The position numbers and the translations under genes are program-made. Below the pieces are notes generated by a model, which was not told the DNA's origin, searched no databases, and was given only the letters and a program-made list of their open reading frames with translations. DNA of 64,000 nucleotides. Origin: a virus. Shown here piece by piece: positions 30,529 through 38,541 of the stretch; position 1 is the stretch's first letter; each line of letters starts with the position of its first letter. The stretch is from positions 1-64,000 of the IMG/VR virus record IMGVR_UViG_3300025327_000717; one strand, 5' to 3'.

Positions 30529-30749
30529 GCGCATGGGAGCGCGCAGCACAGATGTACTTCGACCCACCCAGCCCGGTGCCCACCTGCGACATCTGCGATG
30601 AGCCTGAGTCGTTCGAGTGGGGCGAAGAGGACGACTGGAACGGTGAGATGGGTAATCACCTGTCTTGCGAAGAACGACGTTCTCAGGATGATGTGATGTC
30701 CATCATCGAAGAACGGCTCCTCGAACATGTGATGTACGGAGATCAGTGA
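30525..30749 (+). CDS. Small acidic protein with Cys pair
   Basis: 74 residues from ATG 30525 (MSAWERAAQMYFDPPSPVPT) with TCDICDEPESFEWGEEDDW and a later SCEERR: possible zinc site, strongly acidic. Last of the coupled group starting at 29536. Confidence 0.58.
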   Translation: MSAWERAAQMYFDPPSPVPTCDICDEPESFEWGEEDDWNGEMGNHLSCEERRSQDDVMSIIEERLLEHVMYGDQ

Positions 30750-30811
30750 TCGATCACGTTCGTCCGTGAGCTCGACAGCCAGGTAAGCACGACGCACACA
30801 GGAGGACACAC

Positions 30812-31315
30812 ATGTCCACGCGCGCGACCATCCACTTCGAAGAGATTCAGACACGACGTTGGGACGCCAAGAGACAGAAGCTCATCACGTTACGCAAACC
30901 CAAGGTGAGCACAGACGCGATCATCTACCGTCATAACGACGGCTACCCCGAAGGGCTCGGGCAAGAACTTGTGCGCTTCATCCAAGAAGTGAGGCAGTTA
31001 CAGGACTCACGCCTTGACGACCCGTCATATCTGGCAGCCAAGTGGGTCGTGTTCGATGTGCTCTTACACCAGGCCTACCATGCCGCATCGAACGAACAGC
31101 GCAAGGCCGTCGGTCAAGAACCCTATTACCCAGATCCGATCCCGCGCCTCGACTTCCTGTCGATCGGCATCGTCATGGAAGACCCCGGAGACATCGAGTA
31201 CCGCTACCACGTCATCGCCGATGGCAGGGTCGAGCAGGTCACGTGGGACGGTGGATACGGTGAGGCGTTCGATGAGCACGGAGAGATCAGCACACTGGAA
31301 GGAGAGGTTGCCTAG
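30812..31315 (+). CDS. Conserved phage protein of unknown function
   Basis: 167 residues with AGGAGG ahead of ATG. MSTRATIHFEEIQTRRWDAK followed by AIIYRHNDGYPEGLGQELVR is the signature of a family I associate with many phages (start S-T-R-A-T-I-x-F, then I-Y-R-H-x-D-G-Y-P-E-G-x-G). Function unknown. Its 3' end is overlapped on the opposite strand by a LAGLIDADG-type gene. Confidence 0.72.
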   Translation: MSTRATIHFEEIQTRRWDAKRQKLITLRKPKVSTDAIIYRHNDGYPEGLGQELVRFIQEVRQLQDSRLDDPSYLAAKWVVFDVLLHQAYHAASNEQRKAVGQEPYYPDPIPRLDFLSIGIVMEDPGDIEYRYHVIADGRVEQVTWDGGYGEAFDEHGEISTLEGEVA

Positions 31316-31697
31316 CGCGGAACGCTTCGGGCACCCAAGGTTGTGACTTGTGGCCCTGCAACCTGACTCCACGAGCAGCCGCACGTTCCAAGATAGGGCG
31401 CGCCTGTTCGCGTCGCCTGTCTCCGAGAAGGGGCCACATACGACGGATGAGTCGAGCAGCATCGTAAGTGCGCGACAGCCTCCACCTCCACAACGGCTTC
31501 ACGCTGTTCTTTTGGTGATAAGGACCATCGATCGCCCCGATACCCACGATGGCAGCGAAACGCCGAACGGTCTGCTCGTCAGACATGACCAAGGCCATGG
31601 TCGTGATCTTACCGGTAGCACCGTTCCCAAACACCCCCATCGTGCCCTCGCCCTCGAACAAACCCGTGGCCCAAGCGATGTCGATACGCGGCGTCAT
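31287..31697 (-). CDS. LAGLIDADG-type homing endonuclease-like protein (antisense insertion)
   Basis: 136 residues from ATG 31697. The N-terminal IAWATGLFEGEGTMGVFGNG is the LAGLIDADG helix with its catalytic acidic residue (F-E-G-E-G), followed by the DNA-contacting strands (TTMALVMSDEQTVRRFAAIV) and KPLWRWRLSR. One motif, so it would work as a dimer. It lies on the minus strand amid plus-strand genes, and its last 29 bp overlap the end of the gene at 31315: typical of a mobile freestanding endonuclease. Confidence 0.78.
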   Translation of the reverse strand: MTPRIDIAWATGLFEGEGTMGVFGNGATGKITTMALVMSDEQTVRRFAAIVGIGAIDGPYHQKNSVKPLWRWRLSRTYDAARLIRRMWPLLGDRRREQARPILERAAARGVRLQGHKSQPWVPEAFRARQPLLPVC

Positions 31698-31753
31698 ATG
31701 GGTCCCCACTGACGAAAGGTAGGTAAGATACCATCGGACAATATCACGTCATC

Positions 31754-32359
31754 GTGAATCTCGATAAGCACGAGTTCCTGAACCCGTGGGACATGGGCGA
31801 GGGTGCCAAGTTGCTGGAGTGGGGCTACGGCTCTGGCACGATGCTGACCGCTCTCGCGATCCTGCTCGCAGTGAGCAACGGCCGAGGGGGCGGTGACTAC
31901 CATGCGAACGAGAAAGACCCTTCGCTCAACGAGTGGGTCGGGCGCTGGGGCGGCGATCGCATCGCTGTCATCGGTGACTATGCCGAGGATGGCGACCTCC
32001 CGGCTGAGTTCAGTGCAGGCGCCATCTGGCACGCCTGCAGTCTGGCCCGCAAGGGACTGAAGTGGGTGCCACTCAAGAAGCGCATCGCTGAGAACGAGAA
32101 GTCGCGTACGTCCTATGGCGATTACGTCGACGAGTGGAACGCGCGAGATCGCGTGGTCGAGACCATGCCCAGGTTCACGAACATCAGCGCCCCGATGCGA
32201 CGGGTCATCGAGGCTGATGGAGTCGTCCACTTCACGAGCGAGATATGGAAGTCGAGAGAGATGGACGGCACGGTGACGGAAGACGAGCACATCCGAGTCA
32301 AGAGGAGTGACGACGAGGGGCCGTCACAGATGTTGCGGCCCGACATGGTCGTCGACTGA
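31754..32359 (+). CDS. Conserved-looking phage protein
   Basis: 201 residues from GTG 31754. The segment HEFLNPWDMGEGAKLLEWGY then GSGTMLTALAILLAVSNGRG is distinctive. The rest is charged with a degenerate acidic C-terminus. TAAGAT at 31724-31729 may be a -10. Starts a new coupled group after the homing gene. No function assigned. Confidence 0.6.
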   Translation: MNLDKHEFLNPWDMGEGAKLLEWGYGSGTMLTALAILLAVSNGRGGGDYHANEKDPSLNEWVGRWGGDRIAVIGDYAEDGDLPAEFSAGAIWHACSLARKGLKWVPLKKRIAENEKSRTSYGDYVDEWNARDRVVETMPRFTNISAPMRRVIEADGVVHFTSEIWKSREMDGTVTEDEHIRVKRSDDEGPSQMLRPDMVVD

Positions 32360-32715
32360 TGGGCTACAGCACATATATCAACGGCGATCTGACCATCGCG
32401 CCACCACTCTCCGAGGATGACCACGAGACACTCGACGGCATCTTCGATGACCTGTGTCGCGAGGATCCGAACCTGATGATCGCCTTTGAGGATGACGCAA
32501 CTAGGTTGACGTTCGACTCTGAGGTCAAGTACTACGACGACGCCCTCGAGCTCATCGACAGCGTCATCGAGTTCGCAGGCTCACGTGGGCGCGTGCTCAG
32601 CGGCCATGTCATCGGCCAAGGCGAAGATGCTGGCGGCGATTACTGGAAGGTGGTCATCACGGACAACGCTCGTAAGACAGCGTGGGGAGAGATCACGTAC
32701 GGGGAGCCTGAGTGA
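32359..32715 (+). CDS. DUF6205-like phage protein
   Basis: 118 residues. MGYSTYINGDLTIAPPLSED matches the start pattern M-G-Y-x-T-x-x-x-G-x-[IL]-x-I-x-P-P-L of a small family in actinophages (DUF6205-like). Acidic, one domain, unknown function. TGATG overlaps at both ends. Confidence 0.62.
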   Translation: MGYSTYINGDLTIAPPLSEDDHETLDGIFDDLCREDPNLMIAFEDDATRLTFDSEVKYYDDALELIDSVIEFAGSRGRVLSGHVIGQGEDAGGDYWKVVITDNARKTAWGEITYGEPE

Positions 32716-32783
32716 TGGGCTGGACATGCACACACCGCGATCGCGGTGAGATGACGAACCACGGAAGGATGATGTACAGATGA
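32715..32783 (+). CDS. Possible 22-residue peptide
   Basis: ATG 32715 overlaps the upstream stop (TGATG) and the peptide MGWTCTHRDRGEMTNHGRMM ends at a stop overlapping the next ATG (ATGA). It may be a translation-coupling leader rather than a functional protein. Confidence 0.3.
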   Translation: MGWTCTHRDRGEMTNHGRMMYR

Positions 32784-33076
32784 CACTCGCGGAGGCGCTG
32801 TCGCCAGCTCGCATCAAGACAAGCGGCAAGTTCACGGCCATGCTGGCCTATATCCTTGGCCAGCATGGCTGGACCGAGCCGGAGATCGTGGACATGAGGA
32901 TCACCAGCGACGACGTGCTGCTGGTCGGTGACGAGGACGACCCGCTGCTCGACCAGATCGCAGGCTCGGGCAGCGACCTGTTCCGCAACCTGCAAGGGGT
33001 GGCCGAGGTCGCAGGCCTGACGAAGGCCCAGGCCACGGAACTCATCCGTCTCGCTGAGGCGAGGACCCGCATCTGA
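32780..33076 (+). CDS. Hypothetical helical protein
   Basis: 98 residues (MTLAEALSPARIKTSGKFTA). A C-terminal helix pair (GLTKAQATELIRLAEARTRI) might bind nucleic acid, but no family is clear. TGATG overlap with the next gene. Confidence 0.58.
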   Translation: MTLAEALSPARIKTSGKFTAMLAYILGQHGWTEPEIVDMRITSDDVLLVGDEDDPLLDQIAGSGSDLFRNLQGVAEVAGLTKAQATELIRLAEARTRI

Positions 33077-33351
33077 TGGGCCTCATCGACGACGCCATCG
33101 CACGCAAGATGGATACCCATACCGGTCGGCGCATCGACTACGAGCGCATGAGTCGTGAGCATCCCAAGCAGAAGGCCGCTCTCACACGGGCCATCAAGAC
33201 GGACGACTCGGAGGTCATCGCACAAGTCTGCAAGGCCGCCATCAAGTCTTGGGATGAGTGCGGGGCGTGGCCGGACGACTGGCACCGATGGCAAGCTGCC
33301 CTCGACGCCACCCTACCGTGGACCCAGCACATCGACCTGCGGGACCTGTGA
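33076..33351 (+). CDS. Hypothetical protein
   Basis: 91 residues: IDDAIARKMDTHTGRRIDYE, ending in a Trp-rich region DECGAWPDDWHRWQAALDAT. This W-P-D-D-W-x-R-W-Q-x-A-L-D pattern is known from several phage small proteins of unknown role. GTGA overlap downstream. Confidence 0.62.
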   Translation: MGLIDDAIARKMDTHTGRRIDYERMSREHPKQKAALTRAIKTDDSEVIAQVCKAAIKSWDECGAWPDDWHRWQAALDATLPWTQHIDLRDL

Positions 33352-33410
33352 GGATCTACCGCCGACCTGTCGGCTGGGCCCGGCGTGAATACGCGGTGTT
33401 GGCACCGTGA
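33348..33410 (+). CDS. 20-residue coupled peptide
   Basis: GTG 33348 overlaps the previous stop (GTGA), and its own stop overlaps the next GTG (GTGA). The peptide is VRIYRRPVGWARREYAVLAP. Double coupling suggests it is at least translated, perhaps as a spacer keeping ribosomes engaged. Confidence 0.4.
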   Translation: MRIYRRPVGWARREYAVLAP

Positions 33411-33622
33411 GACGGTTCGGACCGAAGGAAGCCGGACATCCAAGCATCGGCGATGAGTGTCCGGCATGTCACCTTCCCTTCGTGGAAGGTGACTACACGA
33501 CACTCGTGGCCCTCGGCCCGGGTGATGACGAAGAGGGTCGACGACGACGCGATGAGGGACGGTACTACAACGCGGTAGCCGTCGAGGTCCACTGGGACTG
33601 CTCGAGCCAAGAAGAAGGATGA
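33407..33622 (+). CDS. Small zinc-binding phage protein
   Basis: 71 residues from GTG 33407. CPACHLPFVEGDYTTLVALG followed by VEVHWDC gives C-x2-C ... H-x2-C, a treble-clef pattern common in small phage proteins with the phrase F-x-x-G-D-[YF]-T-T-L-V-x-L-G-P. Function unknown. Confidence 0.65.
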   Translation: MRRFGPKEAGHPSIGDECPACHLPFVEGDYTTLVALGPGDDEEGRRRRDEGRYYNAVAVEVHWDCSSQEEG

Positions 33623-33810
33623 CGATGATCGAGCCACGCAGATCACAGGATGGGTACTTCGAGTGCCCACTCTGTGGCATCCGTGGTCGGCGGTGGGCCA
33701 TCGTTGACCATATCAACCGCGACCACTGGCCCCATAGCGCAAGGCCTCGGCCTGACCTGACTAGCGCGCCGCTCGTTGGCGGTCACACGAAGGAGGACCC
33801 ATGGGTCTAG
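33619..33810 (+). CDS. C2H2-like small zinc protein
   Basis: 63 residues. YFECPLCGIRGRRWAIVDHI then NRDH has the C-x2-C ... H-x4-H spacing of a classical zinc finger, suggesting nucleic-acid binding. It overlaps the upstream stop (ATGA) and the start of the next gene. Confidence 0.6.
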   Translation: MTMIEPRRSQDGYFECPLCGIRGRRWAIVDHINRDHWPHSARPRPDLTSAPLVGGHTKEDPWV

Positions 33811-34442
33811 ACGTCTATCTGCAAGATGGTTCCACTGAGATCGACCGCTGGGGTGACGATGCCCCAAAGAGCCCGACGCACCCAGACCACCTCTGCACGC
33901 CGTTCTACCTGCGCAGCTCGTACAACAGTAACGGCTTCGACGGGGTGGTCGGCAACATCATCCCGGGAGGCACGCTCTGGGACATCTTCGCTCCCTGCGG
34001 CGACCTCGAGAGCGGCAGGGTGAGGCCGACCAAGAGGGCGCTCCGTGCATCTCGGGAGAGGGCGATCGCCATCGTCGAAGCGCTGGCCGACGCAGAGGCC
34101 ATCGGTGCCGAGTTCTACGCCGACAATCCGTTTCGAGCCGAGCCTTCAGTAGTCGATAGTGATGAGGCCGCGATCGCCGTCTATCGCAAGCAAAAGCATG
34201 ACGAGAAGCGCCCGGCGGGCCCAGCCCTCGACAGCTTCTCCAACATCGACGGAGCGTTCTTCTTCGGAGAGCCGCTCGAGGTGATCGCCGCTATCCCAGG
34301 CAGGGGCTTCGGTGGCAGGGGCGTCTACCTGGTCTACAAGATGACCGACCTCGCGTGGTATCAAGCCGCCGCAGATGTCGTGGTCGAGTTCATCGACAAC
34401 GCCCTGTCGATGAAGCGCCCGGTGATCTCGTGGTCATATTGA
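33801..34442 (+). CDS. Hypothetical phage protein
   Basis: 213 residues with GAAGGAGG ahead. MGLDVYLQDGSTEIDRWGDD, PFYLRSSYNSNGFDGVVGNI and an internal helical region (RALRASRERAIAIVEALADA) belong to a type of phage protein beginning M-G-L-D-[VM]-Y-L and carrying Y-L-R-S-S-Y-N-x-x-G-F. No biochemical role known to me. Confidence 0.65.
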   Translation: MGLDVYLQDGSTEIDRWGDDAPKSPTHPDHLCTPFYLRSSYNSNGFDGVVGNIIPGGTLWDIFAPCGDLESGRVRPTKRALRASRERAIAIVEALADAEAIGAEFYADNPFRAEPSVVDSDEAAIAVYRKQKHDEKRPAGPALDSFSNIDGAFFFGEPLEVIAAIPGRGFGGRGVYLVYKMTDLAWYQAAADVVVEFIDNALSMKRPVISWSY

Positions 34443-34639
34443 TGACCTGCACCTACAACGTCGGCGGCCCAGACGGCCCCGACAGGGAGTGTGGACGAGA
34501 AGCTGTCTGCAAGTGGGTACGACTCGTCGATCAGAGCGTCAGTGTCGTGACTTGTGGGCGCCATGAGCGCATCGTCGCTCGCGCGCTTGGTATCGCCCTG
34601 CCGATCGCCAAGGCACTCTACCGGAAAGAAGATGTCTAG
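34442..34639 (+). CDS. Small Cys-rich protein
   Basis: 65 residues from ATG 34442 overlapping the upstream stop. CTYNVGGPDGPDRECGREAV and VTCGRHERIV give four cysteines with a histidine, a possible zinc ribbon. Confidence 0.55.
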   Translation: MTCTYNVGGPDGPDRECGREAVCKWVRLVDQSVSVVTCGRHERIVARALGIALPIAKALYRKEDV

Positions 34640-35048
34640 GCCACAGGGAGTGGCAGAGGCGTTCGCGCGTCTCTGCCCAGACGTCCCCCCCGAACTCTCT
34701 CCAGACGTGAGGCTTGCGATATCAAACCCCTACATCTCGCTACAAGACATCGTGATCACCGGGCTCGAGGGTGGCTATGGCTGGTTCCTGGTCGAGTCCT
34801 ACAAGCCCGAAGCCACGGGCGCTGACATGGAACCATGGGCCGTCGTCTCCGAGTATCCGGATGACCCCAACCGCCACTACGCCCTCGATCGCGTCAGCGT
34901 TCGGATCGGGCTCATACGATGGATCGACCACATGCTCGATCAGGGCCTCGAGCCTGTGCATATCGTGAGCAGCCTGGAAGACATGGACCTGAACATGGCG
35001 GACTGCGTCCTGCAGTTCGCCACATGGGGAGAGCTTCGATATGGTTGA
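34632..35048 (+). CDS. Hypothetical protein
   Basis: 138 residues from ATG 34632 (MSRPQGVAEAFARLCPDVPP), 8-bp overlaps with both neighbours. Alpha/beta composition, no family recognised. Confidence 0.58.
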   Translation: MSRPQGVAEAFARLCPDVPPELSPDVRLAISNPYISLQDIVITGLEGGYGWFLVESYKPEATGADMEPWAVVSEYPDDPNRHYALDRVSVRIGLIRWIDHMLDQGLEPVHIVSSLEDMDLNMADCVLQFATWGELRYG

Positions 35049-35328
35049 ACGTTGTGCCGACTACGGGCACGAAGAGATGATCCACGGGACCAAGCTCGCC
35101 GCTGCGGTCGCAGCCGACCTCGTGACCGAGAGTGTGGCCTTCACGTTGGACCCGTTCCCGCATGACGGCTACCGGTTCTCCTTCGGACCGGAGTGGGCGC
35201 GGCTATTCCGGGCCATCGTGGGAGACCGCCAGGATGGCGAGATCACGCATGGCAGCGATAGCGGCGGCGATGACCCCGTCTATCGCAAGCAGATGACCGA
35301 TGCGGGCAGGGGAGCGTTGCTTCGATGA
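35041..35328 (+). CDS. Hypothetical protein
   Basis: 95 residues (MVERCADYGHEEMIHGTKLA). Contains YRFSFGPEWARLFRAIVGDR. Coupled on both sides. No family recognised. Confidence 0.55.
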   Translation: MVERCADYGHEEMIHGTKLAAAVAADLVTESVAFTLDPFPHDGYRFSFGPEWARLFRAIVGDRQDGEITHGSDSGGDDPVYRKQMTDAGRGALLR

Positions 35329-35621
35329 GCAAGCCACCCATCGCCTATACCAACGTGACCCACGACGACTGGGTGGCGACCGATTCGAACGAGATAAGAA
35401 CGCTCCAAGAAACGAGTGTCGTCTTAGACATATGCCCCGTCTTGATCATCGACGACGATGGTGGAGACTTCAGGCGCTGTGGTCTACCGCTCCATGTCGT
35501 GCATACACGAACGATCCGTGGAGATGATTACGGATCCTGGCCCGTCCACGACGCCTATCTCGAGTGTGGTCACACGCTCGATGACATACGGTCGTCGCTT
35601 CGGGTGGAGGAGTACCTGTGA
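35325..35621 (+). CDS. Hypothetical protein with Cys motif
   Basis: 98 residues (MSKPPIAYTNVTHDDWVATD); a central CPVLIIDDDGGDFRRCGLPL with a later LECGHTL gives C...C...C-x-H, a possible metal site like those in small phage proteins that mimic zinc ribbons. ATGA and GTGA overlaps. Confidence 0.58.
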   Translation: MSKPPIAYTNVTHDDWVATDSNEIRTLQETSVVLDICPVLIIDDDGGDFRRCGLPLHVVHTRTIRGDDYGSWPVHDAYLECGHTLDDIRSSLRVEEYL

Positions 35622-35797
35622 AAGACGACGACCCCCCCGTGCATGTGACTTACCAAGACCCGAAGGCCAAAGTCGTCCCACATGATCCCATCATGGACGT
35701 AGAGGTGGTGACAAAGGACAAAGAAGGGCGGCCCTCGTTGGTGCGGCATGTATGTCGCATCTGCGGGCGCCTCATCAGCAGCGGAAGACACGTGTGA
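35618..35797 (+). CDS. 59-residue hypothetical protein
   Basis: From GTG 35618 (overlapping the upstream stop) to a stop overlapping the next GTG. VKDDDPPVHVTYQDPKAKVV and, near the end, HVCRICGRLISSGRH with a C-x2-C. Supported by coupling. Confidence 0.5.
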   Translation: MKDDDPPVHVTYQDPKAKVVPHDPIMDVEVVTKDKEGRPSLVRHVCRICGRLISSGRHV

Positions 35798-36465
35798 GCA
35801 TCCGTACCCTCATGGTGCGGCGGACGGCAAACAGCAAGACCGGGCCGGTGGACCTGGCGACATACAGGACGCAGGACTCTTGCCCGGTCACCTGCCCGCT
35901 CATGGGGGCAGGCTGCTACGCCGAGAACAACGGCCCACGCGGACGCCCCACGCTCTTCGCCACAGCGGAACGGGGCACCATCGTGGGCACAGACTATGGC
36001 CCGCTCGTCGAGGCACTCGACTCGCTCTCGCAGTGGTCGATCGTCCGCTTCAACGTAGCCGGTGACTATCTTCTCGAAGATGGATCCCCGGACATGGCCT
36101 ACATCGAAGCCACGAACCATGCGAAAGGCGACGTCCTCTCGTACACGCATGCCTGGCGCACGTTGGACCCAGCATGGTTCACCGACAAAGCCAGACCGAA
36201 CGCATCCTGTGACACACCGCAGGGCGTCTTCGATGCCAAGGCGGCTGGCTGGGCCACTGTCATCGTGGACCCGGATGGGAGCTACGGCCAGGGCACGAGC
36301 ATCGGCGCGTCCCGGTGTGTCACGTGCCCATATGAGGTGAACAAGAGGCAGTGCATCGACTGCCGTCTGTGCGCACGCGGCAACCGACCATCGGTGGTCG
36401 TCTTCCCAGTGCATGGACAACGACGCATGCTTGCCGCGACAGCGCTACAGGAGATCACGACATGA
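35794..36465 (+). CDS. Gp88-like phage protein
   Basis: 223 residues from GTG 35794. TANSKTGPVDLATYRTQDSC then PVTCPLMGAGCYAENNG, a central FNVAGDYL (G-D) and AGWATVIV, and a C-terminal four-Cys cluster CVTCPYEVNKRQCIDCRLC followed by VVFPVHG. This matches the 'gene product 88' family of actinophages (PF17338 by memory), whose cysteine pattern suggests an iron-sulphur or zinc site. Function unknown; the layout is conserved enough for a confident family call. Confidence 0.78.
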   Translation: MSIRTLMVRRTANSKTGPVDLATYRTQDSCPVTCPLMGAGCYAENNGPRGRPTLFATAERGTIVGTDYGPLVEALDSLSQWSIVRFNVAGDYLLEDGSPDMAYIEATNHAKGDVLSYTHAWRTLDPAWFTDKARPNASCDTPQGVFDAKAAGWATVIVDPDGSYGQGTSIGASRCVTCPYEVNKRQCIDCRLCARGNRPSVVVFPVHGQRRMLAATALQEITT

Positions 36466-36695
36466 TCGATGTCTCGATCCACACCTACCCCAAGACGACG
36501 TTCGAACCACGAAAGATCGAGCCCGACGATGGTTCGGCGCCCTTCACGTGCCTCGACATCCGTTTTGAGGAAGGTGGGATGAACGTGACTATCTACACCG
36601 AGAAAGAGGATGTCGAGTCCGTCGACCGCATCATCAGAGCCCTGGTGCGGATCAGGGCATGGAGAGAGGATGCGGCCGAGCGATTGGCTCACTGA
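36462..36695 (+). CDS. Small hypothetical protein
   Basis: 77 residues from ATG 36462 (MIDVSIHTYPKTTFEPRKIE). Small alpha/beta, with FTCLDIRFEEGGMNVTIYTE as paired strands. ATGA overlap with the Gp88-like gene. Confidence 0.6.
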   Translation: MIDVSIHTYPKTTFEPRKIEPDDGSAPFTCLDIRFEEGGMNVTIYTEKEDVESVDRIIRALVRIRAWREDAAERLAH

Positions 36696-37062
36696 GCTTG
36701 GTGCCATCGATTTCTACCCGGAAGCCAAGCTGCACGAACTCGAACCATATGGCGTGGGATACGACGATGGACTGCTCGTGAGCCACATCGAGATAGGCCT
36801 CCCGTACAGCACATACGGCAGGCTGACTCGGGTCCCGCTGTTGACCGAGCGTGAGCTCATGCGAGAGGTACGACTGCTGGGGTTCGATCCTGTCTTCGAG
36901 AGACACGGAGCAGACAAGCTGGTGATCGGCTTCCAGGTCATCACCAGTGTGTGGACCCTGGTGCGCCCCATCACGATCGAGCGACCACCGTCCACGTTCG
37001 AGTCTGATCCTATGGCGAAGGCTCGGCTAGACCTAGCAGCGATCAGAAGGTATGGCTACTGA
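36670..37062 (+). CDS. Hypothetical protein
   Basis: 130 residues from ATG 36670 (MRPSDWLTELGAIDFYPEAK). Alpha/beta, no family recognised. Overlaps the previous gene by 26 bp, and its stop overlaps the next ATG. Confidence 0.57.
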   Translation: MRPSDWLTELGAIDFYPEAKLHELEPYGVGYDDGLLVSHIEIGLPYSTYGRLTRVPLLTERELMREVRLLGFDPVFERHGADKLVIGFQVITSVWTLVRPITIERPPSTFESDPMAKARLDLAAIRRYGY

Positions 37063-37313
37063 TGGGAGCGCCAGAAGAGGTCGGCCTGCCGCCAACGCGG
37101 CTGCGCCACTTCGCCAATCGTGACTTGGAGATGATCGTGGTATGGACGTCACCGCGCGGAAAGGTCCCGTGGGGCGGCGTGCCTGCTGTCGCCACAGTCG
37201 ATGGCCAAGGGTTCTATGCAGGAGAAATCGTCGGTGACGAGCTGATGGCGGTCGACCTGCTGACCAGCCTCGAAGATGCACGGGCCAACGCCAGGCGTCG
37301 GGACTGGCGATGA
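37062..37313 (+). CDS. Small hypothetical protein
   Basis: 83 residues (MGAPEEVGLPPTRLRHFANR) with VATVDGQGFYAGEIVGDELM. Coupled on both sides. No family recognised. Confidence 0.57.
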   Translation: MGAPEEVGLPPTRLRHFANRDLEMIVVWTSPRGKVPWGGVPAVATVDGQGFYAGEIVGDELMAVDLLTSLEDARANARRRDWR

Positions 37314-37588
37314 CCGCCCCGCTCCGCATCTTCCGGGTGACGTACACAGCCCGGCGACCAGGCCCCCATGGATATCGCAAGGGACGAGTATTCGTGAAGG
37401 TGCCCTATGGGGGCTCCTTCGCGATGACCGAACTCCTGACCAGGATGGTCGCCATCGGGCAGGTAGAACGCTTCGAGGTCGCCATGGCGACAAAGCGTGA
37501 GATCGCATCATGGCGCCCGTTCCTGCGGCGCTGGCTACCGGCACTGACAGCCTCGAGCAACCTCACAGGAGTGGACTGGACAGCATGA
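37310..37588 (+). CDS. Small basic protein
   Basis: 92 residues (MTAPLRIFRVTYTARRPGPH). Basic and beta-type at the start, with a Trp-rich end (WRPFLRRWLPALT). ATGA overlaps both ways. Confidence 0.57.
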   Translation: MTAPLRIFRVTYTARRPGPHGYRKGRVFVKVPYGGSFAMTELLTRMVAIGQVERFEVAMATKREIASWRPFLRRWLPALTASSNLTGVDWTA

Positions 37589-37815
37589 AGACCAAGGCCG
37601 TCGAGGTCGGCGAACGCATCATCATCGAACTTGAGGTCAGGATCGCAAACACTTGCGACGACAAGACTGGCGGGAGGTGGTACTGCACGACCCACCGCAA
37701 GATGCTCCTGAACAACCTTGAGAAAGATGTCCACACCTATGACAGGCGCAGCCACAGATTGGCGTGGTTCTGCTTAGAGCACAGCGCCTATGAGGCACCG
37801 GGGCCACAGAAGTGA
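37585..37815 (+). CDS. Small hypothetical protein with Cys/His
   Basis: 76 residues from ATG 37585 (MKTKAVEVGERIIIELEVRI). CDDKTGGRWYCTTHRKMLLN and FCLEHSAY contain Cys/His pairs suggesting metal binding. GTGA overlap downstream. Confidence 0.57.
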   Translation: MKTKAVEVGERIIIELEVRIANTCDDKTGGRWYCTTHRKMLLNNLEKDVHTYDRRSHRLAWFCLEHSAYEAPGPQK

Positions 37816-38024
37816 AGACCGTGAAGGTCTTGCGCACCTATATCTGCGACAGATGCGGTGCGACCCTCGAGGTTTGGGACGAGGCCGGAAGGGGCGTCGC
37901 AGTCGGTCTACCGGCAGGCTGGACGATCATCGAACACCATCTGCGCTCGCTCCTTTTCACCCATGAACTCTGCGAGATGTGTACGCAGAGTTTCGACAGA
38001 TGGCTCAAAGATGTACTATCGTGA
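37812..38024 (+). CDS. Small zinc-ribbon protein
   Basis: 70 residues from GTG 37812. YICDRCGATLEVWDEAGRGV and ELCEMCTQSFDRW give C-x2-C ... C-x2-C. Resembles small phage zinc ribbons. Its end carries the -10-like element of the ssb promoter. Confidence 0.6.
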   Translation: MKTVKVLRTYICDRCGATLEVWDEAGRGVAVGLPAGWTIIEHHLRSLLFTHELCEMCTQSFDRWLKDVLS

Positions 38025-38027
38025 CAC
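38014..38027 (+). promoter_or_regulatory. ssb promoter/operator (TACTAT + ATCGTGACAC)
   Basis: TACTAT at 38014-38019 abuts ATCGTGACAC at 38018-38027, a member of the dispersed ATCGTGNCACGAT operator family. The start site would fall about 27 nt before the ssb ATG. The -35 region (TTTCGA around 37991) is weak. Suggests ssb and following genes are under the same phage regulator as rtcB and the nuclease gene. Confidence 0.55.
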
Positions 38028-38052
38028 GAACCCGCACACGACAGGAGACTAG

Positions 38053-38541
38053 ATGGCAGGAGTGAACCGCTGGTACGGGATCGGCAACATGACGGCCGAC
38101 CCCAAGATGAGCCAGGGCGACAACGTAGACAAGGATCGCTGCGAGTTCTCGATAGCGATCAACAAGCCTGGGCAGGATAGCGAGCCCACATACCTCGACT
38201 TCGTGACATGGGGCAAGCTGGCCGGGCAGGTCGCCGATTTCGGCCGCAAGGGACGGCTGGTGTTCTGTGATGGCGAGCTCGAGGTCCGCAAGTGGCAGAC
38301 CAGCGAGGGTGAGAACCGCAAGCAGTTCCGCATCAAAGCCTACGTGGTGCGGTTCCTCGACCGACGGGATGATCGGGACGAAGACGATGGGCGCAGGCGC
38401 AGTCGTGACGACGAGCCCCGGCGCCAGCGTCGCGACCGAGACGATGAGCCACGTCGACGTGATCGTAACGATGAGCCAAGAGAAGAGGCACCACGTCGAC
38501 CACGCGACCAAGCCTCTGACTTCGACGACCTACCGTTCTAG
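38053..38541 (+). CDS. ssb: Single-stranded DNA-binding protein
   Basis: 162 residues with AGGAG 6 nt ahead. Residues 1-110 form the OB-fold: NRWYGIGNMTADPKMSQGDN, RCEFSIAINKPGQD, TYLDFVTWGKLAGQVADFGR, GKGRLVFCDGEL-like KGRLVFCDGELEVRKW and FRIKAYVVRFLD. Then comes a long Arg/Asp-rich linker (repeated RRRDRDDEPR-like units) and the acidic tip DFDDLPF, by which bacterial SSBs recruit replication and repair partners. Coats phage ssDNA during replication and recombination, a natural partner for the ERF protein at 47351. Confidence 0.93.
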   Translation: MAGVNRWYGIGNMTADPKMSQGDNVDKDRCEFSIAINKPGQDSEPTYLDFVTWGKLAGQVADFGRKGRLVFCDGELEVRKWQTSEGENRKQFRIKAYVVRFLDRRDDRDEDDGRRRSRDDEPRRQRRDRDDEPRRRDRNDEPREEAPRRPRDQASDFDDLPF

